DNA from: DASSHC01 sp035693105
GTDB taxonomy: Bacteria > Chloroflexota > Chloroflexia > Thermomicrobiales > Thermomicrobiaceae
DNA: 13,915 nucleotides
Assembly: GCA_035693105.1 (NCBI GenBank)
Contig: DASSHC010000344.1
Location: 1 to 13,915, forward strand
Reading direction: 5' to 3'
Below, piece by piece: positions 6,954 to 13,397 of this stretch. Made by a program: the position numbers and the translations under genes. The notes beneath the pieces are model-generated. The model was given only the letters and a program-made list of their open reading frames with translations. It was not told the DNA's origin and did not search any database. Position 1 is the first letter of the stretch. Each line of letters begins with the position of its first letter.

Positions 6954-7113
6954 TCCGGCAGCTTCGCTTGGGCCGCGTCACCGCGACACTGTACGTCAAG
7001 CATAGCCCGGCGTCGGGCCGCGGTCCTGGGATCGCGGTACTGAAAATCGCGGCACTCGTCGGGTAGGGCCGGTGCCTCCGTACCGCGCTGGCGAGTGTCC
7101 GGCCGGCCGCTCG

Positions 7114-7119
7114 TATACT
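7114..7119 (+). promoter_or_regulatory. Possible -10 box for the enoyl-CoA hydratase gene
   Basis: TATACT stands out in a GC-rich intergenic stretch about 144 bp before the hydratase start. No good -35 hexamer lies 16-18 bp upstream, so this is a weak call. Confidence 0.2.
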
Positions 7120-7147
7120 GTGCCGGTGGGACCCTCACTCCCGGCCA

Positions 7148-7250
7148 TGGGGAGCCCTCATCCCCAGCCCTTCTCGAACGGAGACGGACGGAGCCGATGC
7201 GCGGGAGAAGGGAGTAGGTACGGCTGTAGGGGCGGGTTTGCAACCCGCCC
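7148..7250 (+). repeat. Leader region with three hairpins, dispersed-repeat-like
   Basis: There are three inverted repeats in a row. TGGGGA (7148-7153) pairs with TCCCCA (7161-7166). CCCTTCTC (7168-7175) pairs with GAGAAGGG (7205-7212). GGGCGGGTT (7230-7238) pairs with AACCCGCCC (7242-7250), a 9-bp stem with loop TGC. The last ends 12 bp before the hydratase ATG and just before its GGAG. The segments CCCTCACTCCCGGCC and CCCTCATCCCCAGCCC are imperfect copies of each other. The 'GGGCGGGTTTGCAACCCGCC' type of hairpin is commonly seen as a repeated intergenic element in environmental genomes. Confidence 0.45.
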
Positions 7251-7262
7251 GCTGGAGTGGGT

Positions 7263-8048
7263 ATGACGATGGAGCAGCCGCCCGTGCTGTCGGTGCTGCG
7301 CGAGGGGATCGGCGTGATCACGCTGAACCGGCCGCGCGTGCTCAACGCGCTGAGCCGGGAGCTGGCGCGCCGGCTGCGGCGCGAGATCGAGGAGCTGAGC
7401 GCGAACCAGGCGCTGCGGGTCGTCGTGCTGCGCGGCGCGGGACGTGCCTTCTCGGCGGGGGCCGATCTGACCGAACGCCTGGCCCTGACTCCCGAGGAGA
7501 CGGCCCAGCACACCGACCTGATCCGCGCGGCGGCCGACGCCATCGCGGCCCTGCCGGTGCCGGTGATCGCGGCTATCCACGGCGCCTGCCTGGCCGGCGG
7601 CGCCGAGCTCGCGCTCGCCTGCGACCTGCGCCTCGCGTCCGACGACGCCAGCTTCGGCTTTCCGGAGGTCAAGCGCGGCATCTTTCCCGGCGCGGGCGCG
7701 GTGGCACGGCTGCCGCGCCTGGTCGGGCCGGGCCAGGCGGCCGACTTGATCTTCACCGGGCGCACCATCGACGCCGGCGAGGCACTGGCGATCGGGCTGG
7801 TCGAGCGGCTGGTGCCGGCGGCTGAGCTGGGGAGCACCGCGGCCGCGCTCGCGGACGCCATCCGCGCCAACGGCCCGCTGGCCGTGCGCGCCGCCAAGGC
7901 CGCGCTGCGGCAGGGGCAGGGCCGCCCGCTGCCCGAGGCACTGGCGCTGGCCGAGGCGCTGCGCCGCCCGCTCGACCAGACGCGCGACTACCGCGAGGGC
8001 CTGGCCGCCTTCGCCGAACGCCGCCCGCCGCGTTTTACTGGGAAATAA
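7263..8048 (+). CDS. Enoyl-CoA hydratase/isomerase family protein
   Basis: This 261-residue crotonase-fold enzyme probably hydrates trans-2-enoyl-CoA in fatty-acid or amino-acid breakdown. The N-terminal strand ITLNRPRVLNAL is typical. The oxyanion-hole segments are FSAGADLTE (63-71) and HGACLAGGAELALACD. Both hydratase glutamates are present: Glu115 (GGAE) and Glu135 (FGFPEVKRG), the equivalents of Glu144 and Glu164 of the mitochondrial enzyme. Hydratase is therefore favoured over isomerase or dehalogenase. The length is normal. ATG 7263 is chosen for its 5-nt spacing from GGAG (7254-7257); GTG 7257 and ATG 7269 are alternatives. It is a single gene with no beta-oxidation partners in the window. 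The CoA substrate cannot be assigned. Confidence 0.9.
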   Translation: MTMEQPPVLSVLREGIGVITLNRPRVLNALSRELARRLRREIEELSANQALRVVVLRGAGRAFSAGADLTERLALTPEETAQHTDLIRAAADAIAALPVPVIAAIHGACLAGGAELALACDLRLASDDASFGFPEVKRGIFPGAGAVARLPRLVGPGQAADLIFTGRTIDAGEALAIGLVERLVPAAELGSTAAALADAIRANGPLAVRAAKAALRQGQGRPLPEALALAEALRRPLDQTRDYREGLAAFAERRPPRFTGK

Positions 8049-8131
8049 GCCGGCATCAGTGAAGCGCCAGGCTGCTGAGGATGCGCATCAATTCCTCGAC
8101 CGGGCGCCCGCTTGCCGTGTCGCGCGGTTTG

Positions 8132-8674
8132 TCACCAACTTGCCCGTGGAGGCCAGCTTCGTCTCCTGGCATATCGGAGTTCGGTCTTCTCCAGAACGCT
8201 CTCCCAGTCTGCTTTTAGCGGTCTGACGTTGAACTGGGTGATCAGCATTCGAATGAACATCTCCAGCGTCACGCGCCCCGTCGGGTAATGAGCACGGAGA
8301 ACCAGATCGACATCCGCTCCAGTGGCGGCTCCGATATGAAGATGTGGGTATTGGATGGGGTGATTAGCTGGGTGCCATTGGTACGAGACGAGTTCTTGCC
8401 CGTTCGTGGTTGCAAGGGTGAAGAGATACTCCTTGGTCGAAACGTGTGGTCAGCGTTGCCGATCTCTCTCGACGGTATACGCAAAGCTGACACGAATGAC
8501 GAGCGGCAGTTCGTGTTCGGCAAGCATTTCGGGCGGTTTTAGTGGGTCAGTCGAAAGTATGTATGGCTCTTCCTTGGTTTCACTCGAAAGATAGGAATCG
8601 GTGACACACGAGAGGACGCTTTGAATGTCTCGGCGAAAATCCTTGATCGCCCCGGGGCGTGTGCGGCGGCCCAC
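8132..8674 (-). pseudogene. Uncharacterised protein, second gene of a toxin-antitoxin-like pair, interrupted by an in-frame TGA
   Basis: The reading frame 8674-8132 has 180 codons and one internal TGA at 8452-8450 (codon 75). Both halves look like real protein. The first holds DFRRDIQSVLSCVTDSYL and LPLVIRVSFAYTVERD. The second holds VSTKEYLFTL, the HWHP-like YQWHP, YPHLHIG, HYPTGRVTLEMFIRMLITQF and PLKADWESVLEKTE. I do not recognise a named family. The His-rich core (YQWHP, PHLHI) suggests a metal- or nucleic-acid-binding fold. No convincing hairpin follows the TGA and its context (RQR-stop-PHVS) is not a redox motif, so a nonsense mutation (for example CGA to TGA) is likelier than selenocysteine; readthrough remains possible. 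It starts 12 bp after the stop of the 67-residue gene, so the two form one transcription unit. Confidence 0.5.
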
Positions 8675-8686
8675 TAGGTAGCACTT

Positions 8687-8890
8687 CTACTTTGCGAGAT
8701 GCCTGAGGATGGCAACCTGGATGAGAGCCGGCGTGTCTTGATCGCGGAATTCGCCCGCGTCCCAGCGCCGGAGGAATTCTTCGCCGCTCATGTTCAGGTA
8801 CTTGCGAGCCACCTGGTCGAAGAGCTCGCGAGCCTCCTGTTTGGTCAGCTCGTGGATTCGGTCTTCTTGCTTCGGCTTGGTCGTCGTCAT
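8687..8890 (-). CDS. Small hypothetical protein, antitoxin-like
   Basis: This 67-residue protein starts at ATG 8890, chosen because GAGAGGTG lies 6 nt before it and a sigma70-like promoter lies just upstream. The centre (LTKQEARELFDQVARKYLNM, then SGEEFLRRWDAGEFRD) matches a recurrent small bacterial family ('EAxxLFDxxARxYLGxSGEEFLRRWDAGEF'), known to me only as hypothetical. It is charged and helical with no membrane segment. The gene is followed after 12 bp by the interrupted 180-codon gene. The order (small first gene, own promoter, tight spacing) resembles a type II toxin-antitoxin module, but no toxin domain is recognised. It may instead be a subunit or chaperone for the second protein. 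Confidence 0.75.
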   Translation of the reverse strand: MTTTKPKQEDRIHELTKQEARELFDQVARKYLNMSGEEFLRRWDAGEFRDQDTPALIQVAILRHLAK

Positions 8891-8915
8891 GGCTCGCACC
8901 TCTCGCGTAGGTACA

Positions 8916-8944
8916 ATCTTATCCTGCACATGACTCATACGCAA
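8916..8944 (-). promoter_or_regulatory. Sigma70-like promoter with a palindrome in the spacer
   Basis: On the minus strand, -35 TTGCGT (8944-8939) and -10 TAAGAT (8921-8916) are separated by exactly 17 bp, and the -10 ends 25 bp before the start codon of the 67-residue gene. The spacer carries the 9-bp palindrome ATGAGTCAT (8938-8930), a position where an autorepressor could bind. Confidence 0.5.
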
Positions 8945-8996
8945 TGACTTGGCCACGCCAGCGCCCTGATCATCATCATGGCGACAGTGTCGGGAG

Positions 8997-10256
8997 CTAC
9001 GGCTCTTCGGGCCCACCGGCCCGCCGCGGGTTGTTGCGCTCGCCGGCGGTGAAGGGGTTGGCCCAGGTGACGGCGGCGCGCTGGAAGCGCGCCGGGTCGA
9101 AGGGCGAGAGATCGAAGGGGGATCGGCCGTTGACGATCAGCTCGGCCAGCGCCTTGCCGGTGGCGGCGCCCCAGGAGAACCCGCCACCGTTGAAGCCGGC
9201 CGCGACGTACAGCCCGCGCAGCGCTGCGTAGGGGCCGATCAGCGGCAGGCCGTCGGCGGTGAAACCCATGATCCCGGCCCAGCCACGCACCCACTGCAAG
9301 CCGCCCAGCGGCGGGAAGAGCGTCTCTAAACAGCCGGCGATGCCGCCGAGCACCGGCGCCGTGACCCGCTCCTCGTAGAGCCCGAGCCCCTCATCGACAT
9401 CCAGCCGGCGGAAGCCGCCGCAGAGGATCTGGCCGCTGGCGGTCTGCCGCCCATACTCCTTATCGAAGTTGGTGCCGAAGGGATGCGGCAGCACGGTGGG
9501 CATCGCCTGCGTCACCAGGATCTGGCCGCGCGCCGGGACCAGCGCGCCCGCTGGCAATTCGGGGAGCAGGAGTGGCGTCCAGGCGTTGGTCGCCAGCACG
9601 ACTGTCCCGGCCTCGACGCTCCCCGCCGCCGTTTCGACGCCCGTCACCGCACCGTTGGCCGCGAGCAGGCGCGTGACCGGGGTCCAGGTGTGCAGCCTGG
9701 CGCCGTGGCGACGGGCGCCGGCGGCCAGCGCGAAGACCAGGGCAAAAGGCCAGAGGTGGCCGCTGCCGGGGGCGAACTTGGCGCCCAGCACCCGCTCCGA
9801 GACGACCGGCACCATGGCCCGCAGCTCAGCGCGGTCGAGCAGCCGCACGTCGATCCCCTGCGCCCGTTGGGCCTCGACGCTGTGGGCCAGGTGCTCCCAC
9901 TGCTCTTCATTGGTCGCGATGTCGAGGTTGCCCGGCAGGCGCAGCGTGAAGTCGTCGCCGAGTTCAGCCGGCAACTCTTCGCGCAGCATACGCAGGTTCT
10001 CGCTGGTCAGGGCGTAGACGGCCCGGCCGGTCGCGCTGTGCAGCGACGACCCGGCGCCGGTCATGCCCCCGTTGCGGCCGGAGGCGCCGGAGCAGATGCC
10101 TCGCTGCTCCAAGAGGAGCACCTGCTGGCCACGCCGGGCTAGTTGATAGGCGAGCGAGCAGCCCGCCAGCCCGCCACCGACGACCACCACCTCGGCCGCG
10201 CGCGGCAGGGGTGGGCGCCCCGCCGGCGCTTGGACCTCACCGGCACGCATCGCCAT
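8997..10256 (-). CDS. FAD-dependent oxidoreductase, DAO family (glycine/sarcosine/D-amino-acid oxidase-like)
   Basis: This is a 419-residue DAO-type flavoprotein. The Rossmann motif is VVVVGGGLAGCSLAYQLARR (GxGxxG at 27-32), with Glu50 ending the second strand and able to bind the FAD ribose. RNGGM at ~60-64 is the usual post-Rossmann motif of this family. The C-terminal region has GLPLIGPYAALRGLYVAAGF followed by GGGFSWGAATGKALAELI, typical of glycine oxidase, sarcosine oxidase and related amine oxidases. No twin-arginine or secretion signal was seen, so it should be cytosolic. ATG 10256 has GGAGG 6 nt upstream; ATG 10250 is a less likely start. It follows the J-domain gene on the same strand after 78 bp that include a heptamer repeat. 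The substrate is not assignable. Confidence 0.88.
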   Translation of the reverse strand: MAMRAGEVQAPAGRPPLPRAAEVVVVGGGLAGCSLAYQLARRGQQVLLLEQRGICSGASGRNGGMTGAGSSLHSATGRAVYALTSENLRMLREELPAELGDDFTLRLPGNLDIATNEEQWEHLAHSVEAQRAQGIDVRLLDRAELRAMVPVVSERVLGAKFAPGSGHLWPFALVFALAAGARRHGARLHTWTPVTRLLAANGAVTGVETAAGSVEAGTVVLATNAWTPLLLPELPAGALVPARGQILVTQAMPTVLPHPFGTNFDKEYGRQTASGQILCGGFRRLDVDEGLGLYEERVTAPVLGGIAGCLETLFPPLGGLQWVRGWAGIMGFTADGLPLIGPYAALRGLYVAAGFNGGGFSWGAATGKALAELIVNGRSPFDLSPFDPARFQRAAVTWANPFTAGERNNPRRAGGPEEP

Positions 10257-10281
10257 CCATCCCCTCCCTCGCGCCCATCAT

Positions 10282-10322
10282 CGCACAACGCACAACGCAC
10301 AACGCACAACGCACAACGCACA
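10282..10322. repeat. Heptanucleotide tandem repeat (CGCACAA)x5 plus partial copy
   Basis: There are five perfect CGCACAA units at 10282-10316 and a sixth lacking its last base at 10317-10322. On the transcribed minus strand it reads TTGTGCG. It ends 26 bp before the start codon of the flavoprotein gene, so changes in copy number would alter its leader or promoter spacing by 7-bp steps. It has no spacers, so it is not CRISPR. Confidence 0.9.
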
Positions 10323-10334
10323 GCGCGCACGGGG

Positions 10335-10814
10335 CTAGAGGCCGAGGCCGTGCAGCGCCGAACCGCCGGCGCTGACCACCACCAGCACCACCATGATGGC
10401 GACGGCGAAGATGGCGGCGTAGAGCAGCAGGTGGGCGAAGGCCGCGGAGGTGGCCCGGCGCCGTTCTCGCTCCATCCCCGGGGAGGCCGTGCGCCGCTGG
10501 TAGGCCAGCGCGCGCTGAGCTGGCGCGTTGCCGGTGTAGCGCTGGAAGAGCGCATCGTTGACCGCGCGCTGGCGGATGAGCTTGTCGTACTCGCGACGCT
10601 GCTCCGGCCGGCTGAGCACCTGATAGGCGGCGTTGAGCAGCTTGGCGCGCTCCTCCGCCTTGCGCTTCGCCTGCTCGCCGGCCACCCGGTCGGGGTGGGC
10701 GTGCCGCATCAGGCCGCGGTAGGCGCGCGTGATCTCGCTCTTGGTAGCGGTGTACGGCACATCCAGGATCTCGTAGTAGTTGATGCTGGCGTCGAAGCTG
10801 GGCCGGACCGGCAT
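10335..10814 (-). CDS. J-domain protein with C-terminal membrane anchor
   Basis: This is a 159-residue protein. ATG 10814 is chosen because GAGGAG lies 5 nt before it and the J-domain starts right after (INYYEILDVPYTATKSEITR); the open frame further upstream has no family-like sequence. The J-domain spans ~12-77 with the Hsp70-stimulating HPD tripeptide at 40-42 and ends LNAAYQVLSRPEQRREYD. There is no Gly/Phe region, no zinc-finger domain and no substrate-binding C-terminal domain, so it is not DnaJ itself. Residues ~126-149 (HLLLYAAIFAVAIMVVLVVV) form one membrane segment near the C-terminus. The J-domain should thus face the cytosol on a tail anchor and recruit DnaK to the membrane. It is probably co-transcribed with the flavoprotein gene. 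Confidence 0.88.
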   Translation of the reverse strand: MPVRPSFDASINYYEILDVPYTATKSEITRAYRGLMRHAHPDRVAGEQAKRKAEERAKLLNAAYQVLSRPEQRREYDKLIRQRAVNDALFQRYTGNAPAQRALAYQRRTASPGMERERRRATSAAFAHLLLYAAIFAVAIMVVLVVVSAGGSALHGLGL

Positions 10815-10854
10815 ACCCTCTCCTCGCGCGGCGCCGCGCCGCGGCATTCGCCCG

Positions 10855-10860
10855 ATTGTA
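10855..10860 (-). promoter_or_regulatory. Possible -10 box for the J-domain gene
   Basis: On the minus strand TACAAT lies 40 bp before the ATG, an isolated AT-rich hexamer in GC-rich DNA. No good -35 was found at 16-18 bp, so the call is tentative. Confidence 0.3.
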
Positions 10861-10971
10861 CAGCGGATCAGCCGCGCGCTTGGGCCGTGGCCCATACATC
10901 CGGGACATGGCTGGGTCCGTAGAGCCGGTGACGTTCCGACTCGTTGGTTGTGTGCTGAAGGGGAGGTAGGT

Positions 10972-11475
10972 ATGCGAAACCTGAACGTCAAGCTGGTCGC
11001 CGCCCTGCTCGTCGTGAGCCTGGCGTTGAGCGCGCTGGTCATGGTCCCGCTGGCGTCCGGGCGCGGTGGCGCGATCCTGGAGTTCAACACCATGACCGGC
11101 GTGAGCGGTCCGTTCGTCGGCTCGACCAACCCCATTCGTGGCATCAACGGCGGCGGCTTGCCCTGGACCATCACCGATGGCCACGGCGTGCTGCTGACCA
11201 ACGGCACCCTGGAGCTTGAGGTGCACGGCCTGGTGTTCTCGGCCGGGCCGAACACGGGCACCAATACCGTCCCGAGCTTCATGGCGATCGTGAGCTGCCT
11301 CAGCATCAACGATGGCGGCGCGAACGTCGTCAACGTGAGCACGGGCCTCTTCCCGGCCACCGCGTCCGGCGACGCCCATATCCACACGCAGGTGTCCCTG
11401 CCAAGTCCGTGCATCGCCCCGATCGTCTTCGTCACGTCGCCTGGCGGCGCGTGGTTCGCGGCGACTGGCGCCTGA
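10972..11475 (+). CDS. Secreted protein of unknown function with signal peptide and two cysteines
   Basis: This is a 167-residue protein. ATG 10972 follows GGAGGT at 4-nt spacing. Residues 1-30 form a classical Sec signal: basic MRNLNVK, a hydrophobic core to about Val25, then PLASG as a likely cleavage region. The mature part is rich in Gly, Thr, Asn and Val, suggests a beta-sandwich, and has only Cys109 and Cys137, probably a disulfide. FVGSTNPIRGINGGGLPWTI and the end CIAPIVFVTSPGGAWFAATG resemble a family of secreted hypothetical proteins in Actinobacteria and Chloroflexota that I recall without a function. There is no lipobox, LPxTG motif or transmembrane anchor, so it is probably released. 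It is transcribed divergently from the J-domain gene. It ends with TGA followed by a second in-frame TGA. Confidence 0.85.
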   Translation: MRNLNVKLVAALLVVSLALSALVMVPLASGRGGAILEFNTMTGVSGPFVGSTNPIRGINGGGLPWTITDGHGVLLTNGTLELEVHGLVFSAGPNTGTNTVPSFMAIVSCLSINDGGANVVNVSTGLFPATASGDAHIHTQVSLPSPCIAPIVFVTSPGGAWFAATGA

Positions 11476-11535
11476 GCCTGAGAGCGCGGTTCAACACGCG
11501 GATCTGGGCCGGTCGCACCTGTCTGCAGCAGCGGA

Positions 11536-11567
11536 ACGCCCCCACCCCCGGCCGGGGGTGGGGGCGT
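11536..11567. terminator. Perfect 32-bp GC palindrome, probable bidirectional terminator
   Basis: Two 16-base arms (11536-11551 and 11552-11567) are exact reverse complements with no spacer. The core runs CCCCCACCCCCGG then CCGGGGGTGGGGG. It lies between the convergent stops of the secreted protein (11475) and the DUF308 protein (11579), as expected for a two-way terminator. No T-run follows on either side, so termination would rely on the very stable stem or on Rho. Confidence 0.65.
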
Positions 11568-11578
11568 GGTCGCGGCGG

Positions 11579-12118
11579 CTAGAAGGCCGGGCGACGCTCG
11601 TGCAGGCGCCAGGCCAGAAACAGCCAGAGGACTCCGAAGATGATGGCGAAGACGCCGATCAGCCAGAGGAGTGCCAGCGCCCCGGCGCCGGGGAAGATGA
11701 CCAGGATCAGACCAAAAATGATCGAGGCCAGCCCCGCCAGCCCCATCACCCAGGCTTCGGCCGCCTCATTATGCAGCCGGAAGGCGGCCATGATCTCGAA
11801 GATGCCGGTGACCAGCGCCCAGGCCGCGATGACGTAGAGAAGCGCCAGCGCGGTCAGGCCCGGCCAGACGAAGGCCACGATCCCGGCGATGATGCCGATG
11901 ATGCCCTCGATCGTCAGCCACAGCCAGCCCGCGTGCCGCTCCGCCGCGCGCACCGCCGCCACCAGCGCGAAGATGCCGTCGACGATGGCGTAGGCGCCGA
12001 AGACGATGATCAACGCGCCGAGCGCGATACCCGGCCAGAGAAGCGCGATGAGACCGAAAATGATGGCGACGACGCCGCGGATGGCGACCGCCCACCAATT
12101 GCGCGCCAATAACAGCAT
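11579..12118 (-). CDS. DUF308/HdeD-family membrane protein
   Basis: This is a 179-residue protein with six predicted membrane segments in three helical hairpins. The repeat signature FGLIALLWPG (21-30), AGIVAFVWPG (78-87) and FGLILVIFPG (135-144) recurs at an exact 57-residue period, the internal triplication characteristic of HdeD/DUF308 proteins. E. coli HdeD is linked to acid resistance at high cell density; no such role can be inferred here. ATG 12118 is chosen because AAGGAG lies 5 nt upstream and the first helix begins immediately (LLLARNWWAVAIRG). It is a single-gene unit convergent with the secreted-protein gene. Confidence 0.9.
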   Translation of the reverse strand: MLLLARNWWAVAIRGVVAIIFGLIALLWPGIALGALIIVFGAYAIVDGIFALVAAVRAAERHAGWLWLTIEGIIGIIAGIVAFVWPGLTALALLYVIAAWALVTGIFEIMAAFRLHNEAAEAWVMGLAGLASIIFGLILVIFPGAGALALLWLIGVFAIIFGVLWLFLAWRLHERRPAF

Positions 12119-12212
12119 AACGACTCCTTCCGTTCTCCGCCCACCGGAGCGGCACTTCGCCGCGGCGCACCCGGCGGCGGATTCCGTCAAGTTCACCCTA
12201 TCGCTAACGCAA

Positions 12213-12242
12213 GCGCGATGCCGCTTCGCTGGCGCGATGCCG
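12213..12242. repeat. 11-bp direct repeat before the membrane-protein gene
   Basis: GCGCGATGCCG occurs at 12213-12223 and 12232-12242, 19 bp apart, in the short divergent region between the DUF308 gene and the next gene. It could be an operator pair. GC-rich sequence makes chance repeats fairly likely. Confidence 0.25.
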
Positions 12243-12296
12243 GGGATGCGCTAGACTCAGCCGGACGCGGGCGGCAGCCGGAAGGAGTGGGGCGGC

Positions 12297-13397
12297 GTGG
12301 CGGTCGCAGGTTGGACGCGCGCGCGCACGACGGCGGCAGGGGAGGGCGAGGGCGCCTGGCTGGCGGGCGTGGCCGTCATGGCCGGCGGCAGCCTGCTGAT
12401 GCTGCAGGCGATGCGCGTCTTCGTCTCCTACCTGGTCTTCGTGCTCGATCAGAGCCAGCGGGCCCAGATCGCCGGCAGCGTGCTGGCGGTGATCCTGGCG
12501 ATCGGGCTGGGCGGACCGCTGCTGCGCCTGCTCGGCCCCCGAGCGCTGATCGCCGCCGCCGCGCTGCTGCTCGGCCTGGCGCGCCTCGGCATCCAATTCA
12601 GCGGCGCGCCCGGAGCCCGGCTCCTGCTGGGCGCCGCCGGCGTCGTCACCTGGGGCTGGCTGGCGCTCGCGCTGATCCTGACGCGGCGCCGCCAGGCCGC
12701 ACTCGGCCTGACGCTCGGGCTCTGGCTCGATCTGGCGCTCCGCGTCCTCCGCCGCGGGCTCGATCTCCCCTGGCTCCCCAGCCCGGCCGCGGACGAGTTG
12801 ACGATCGCCATCGTGACAGCGCTGGTCGTGGCCGCGCTCTGGCTGGCGCGTGATCTCACCCCAGCCGAGCACAGCCCCACGCGGCTCGGGGCCCTGGCGC
12901 TGGCGGCGCTCGGCCCTGGCCTGGCCGTCTTTCACCTGATCAGCGGCAACCTGGGACTGGCCCAGGTCAAGACCGGCCTCGCCTTCCCGGCGGCCGGCGC
13001 GCTCCTGACCGCCGGCGCCACGCTCGGCCTGATCGGCGTCAGCGCCGGACTGCCCAACCGTCACGCGCTCGCGCGCCCGGTTCTGGCGCTGCTGGCGGCC
13101 GCCGGTCTCTGGCTCTTCTGGCAGGCGGGTCCGCTGGCCGGCGCCGGGCTGGCCGCAGGCTGCGCGGCCGGGCTGATGCTGCTGGCCGGCGCGATCGACA
13201 CGCCCGGCGAGCCCGGCGAGCGCCCCGGCTTGCCGCTGCCCGCGGCCACCTTCTGGTTTACCTGGGGCATGCTCCTCCAGGTGGCCGTCCTCTTCGCCTA
13301 CTACACCTTCACCGGCTCGCCCCCGGCCGCCGCTGTCGCCGTCGCGCTCTTCCTCCTGGGCGCGCTCGTGCCCACGGTCGCGGCGGGCCGCCGCTAG
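12297..13397 (+). CDS. Multi-pass membrane protein of unknown function
   Basis: This is a 366-residue protein from GTG 12297, with AAGGAG 9 nt upstream. It contains roughly ten hydrophobic segments, the first at about 21-50 (AWLAGVAVMAGGSLLMLQAM and following), with short basic loops such as LTRRRQA and AGRR at the C-terminus. Ala, Leu and Gly dominate. No transporter motif, catalytic signature or signal peptide is recognised. The N-terminal pattern (QAMRVFVSYLVFVLDQSQRA) recalls the membrane portion found before endonuclease/exonuclease/phosphatase domains in some Chloroflexota proteins, but no such domain follows here; this is weak recall. The stop overlaps the stop of the opposing acyltransferase gene within the sequence CTAG. 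Confidence 0.8.
   Translation: MAVAGWTRARTTAAGEGEGAWLAGVAVMAGGSLLMLQAMRVFVSYLVFVLDQSQRAQIAGSVLAVILAIGLGGPLLRLLGPRALIAAAALLLGLARLGIQFSGAPGARLLLGAAGVVTWGWLALALILTRRRQAALGLTLGLWLDLALRVLRRGLDLPWLPSPAADELTIAIVTALVVAALWLARDLTPAEHSPTRLGALALAALGPGLAVFHLISGNLGLAQVKTGLAFPAAGALLTAGATLGLIGVSAGLPNRHALARPVLALLAAAGLWLFWQAGPLAGAGLAAGCAAGLMLLAGAIDTPGEPGERPGLPLPAATFWFTWGMLLQVAVLFAYYTFTGSPPAAAVAVALFLLGALVPTVAAGRR

Noticed and set aside
5136..7043. A 635-codon open frame on the plus strand
   Set aside because: It lies wholly opposite the CheA-like gene, has Arg/Gln/Pro-rich low-complexity composition and no family resemblance; an artefact of GC-rich codon use.
8056..8172. A 38-codon minus-strand ORF ending in RPVEELMRILSSLALH
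   Set aside because: The end looks protein-like, but there is no ribosome-binding site and it lies in another frame across the 3' end of the interrupted gene; it could be a frameshifted tail of that gene or chance.
8416..8452. Selenocysteine reading for the TGA at 8452-8450
   Set aside because: No stable stem with a G/U loop appears 16-37 nt downstream, and the surrounding residues are not a Cys/Sec redox motif.
8288..8542. An 84-codon plus-strand frame opposite the interrupted gene
   Set aside because: The minus strand there continues a coherent 180-codon protein with conserved-looking motifs; the plus frame lacks a ribosome-binding site and family resemblance.
371..8674. General reassignment of TGA to a sense codon in this organism
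   Set aside because: TGA ends the secreted-protein gene and the AhpD-like gene itself at natural family ends, and TGG encodes Trp throughout.
10282..10322. CRISPR array
   Set aside because: The 7-bp units are contiguous with no spacers; it is a simple tandem repeat.
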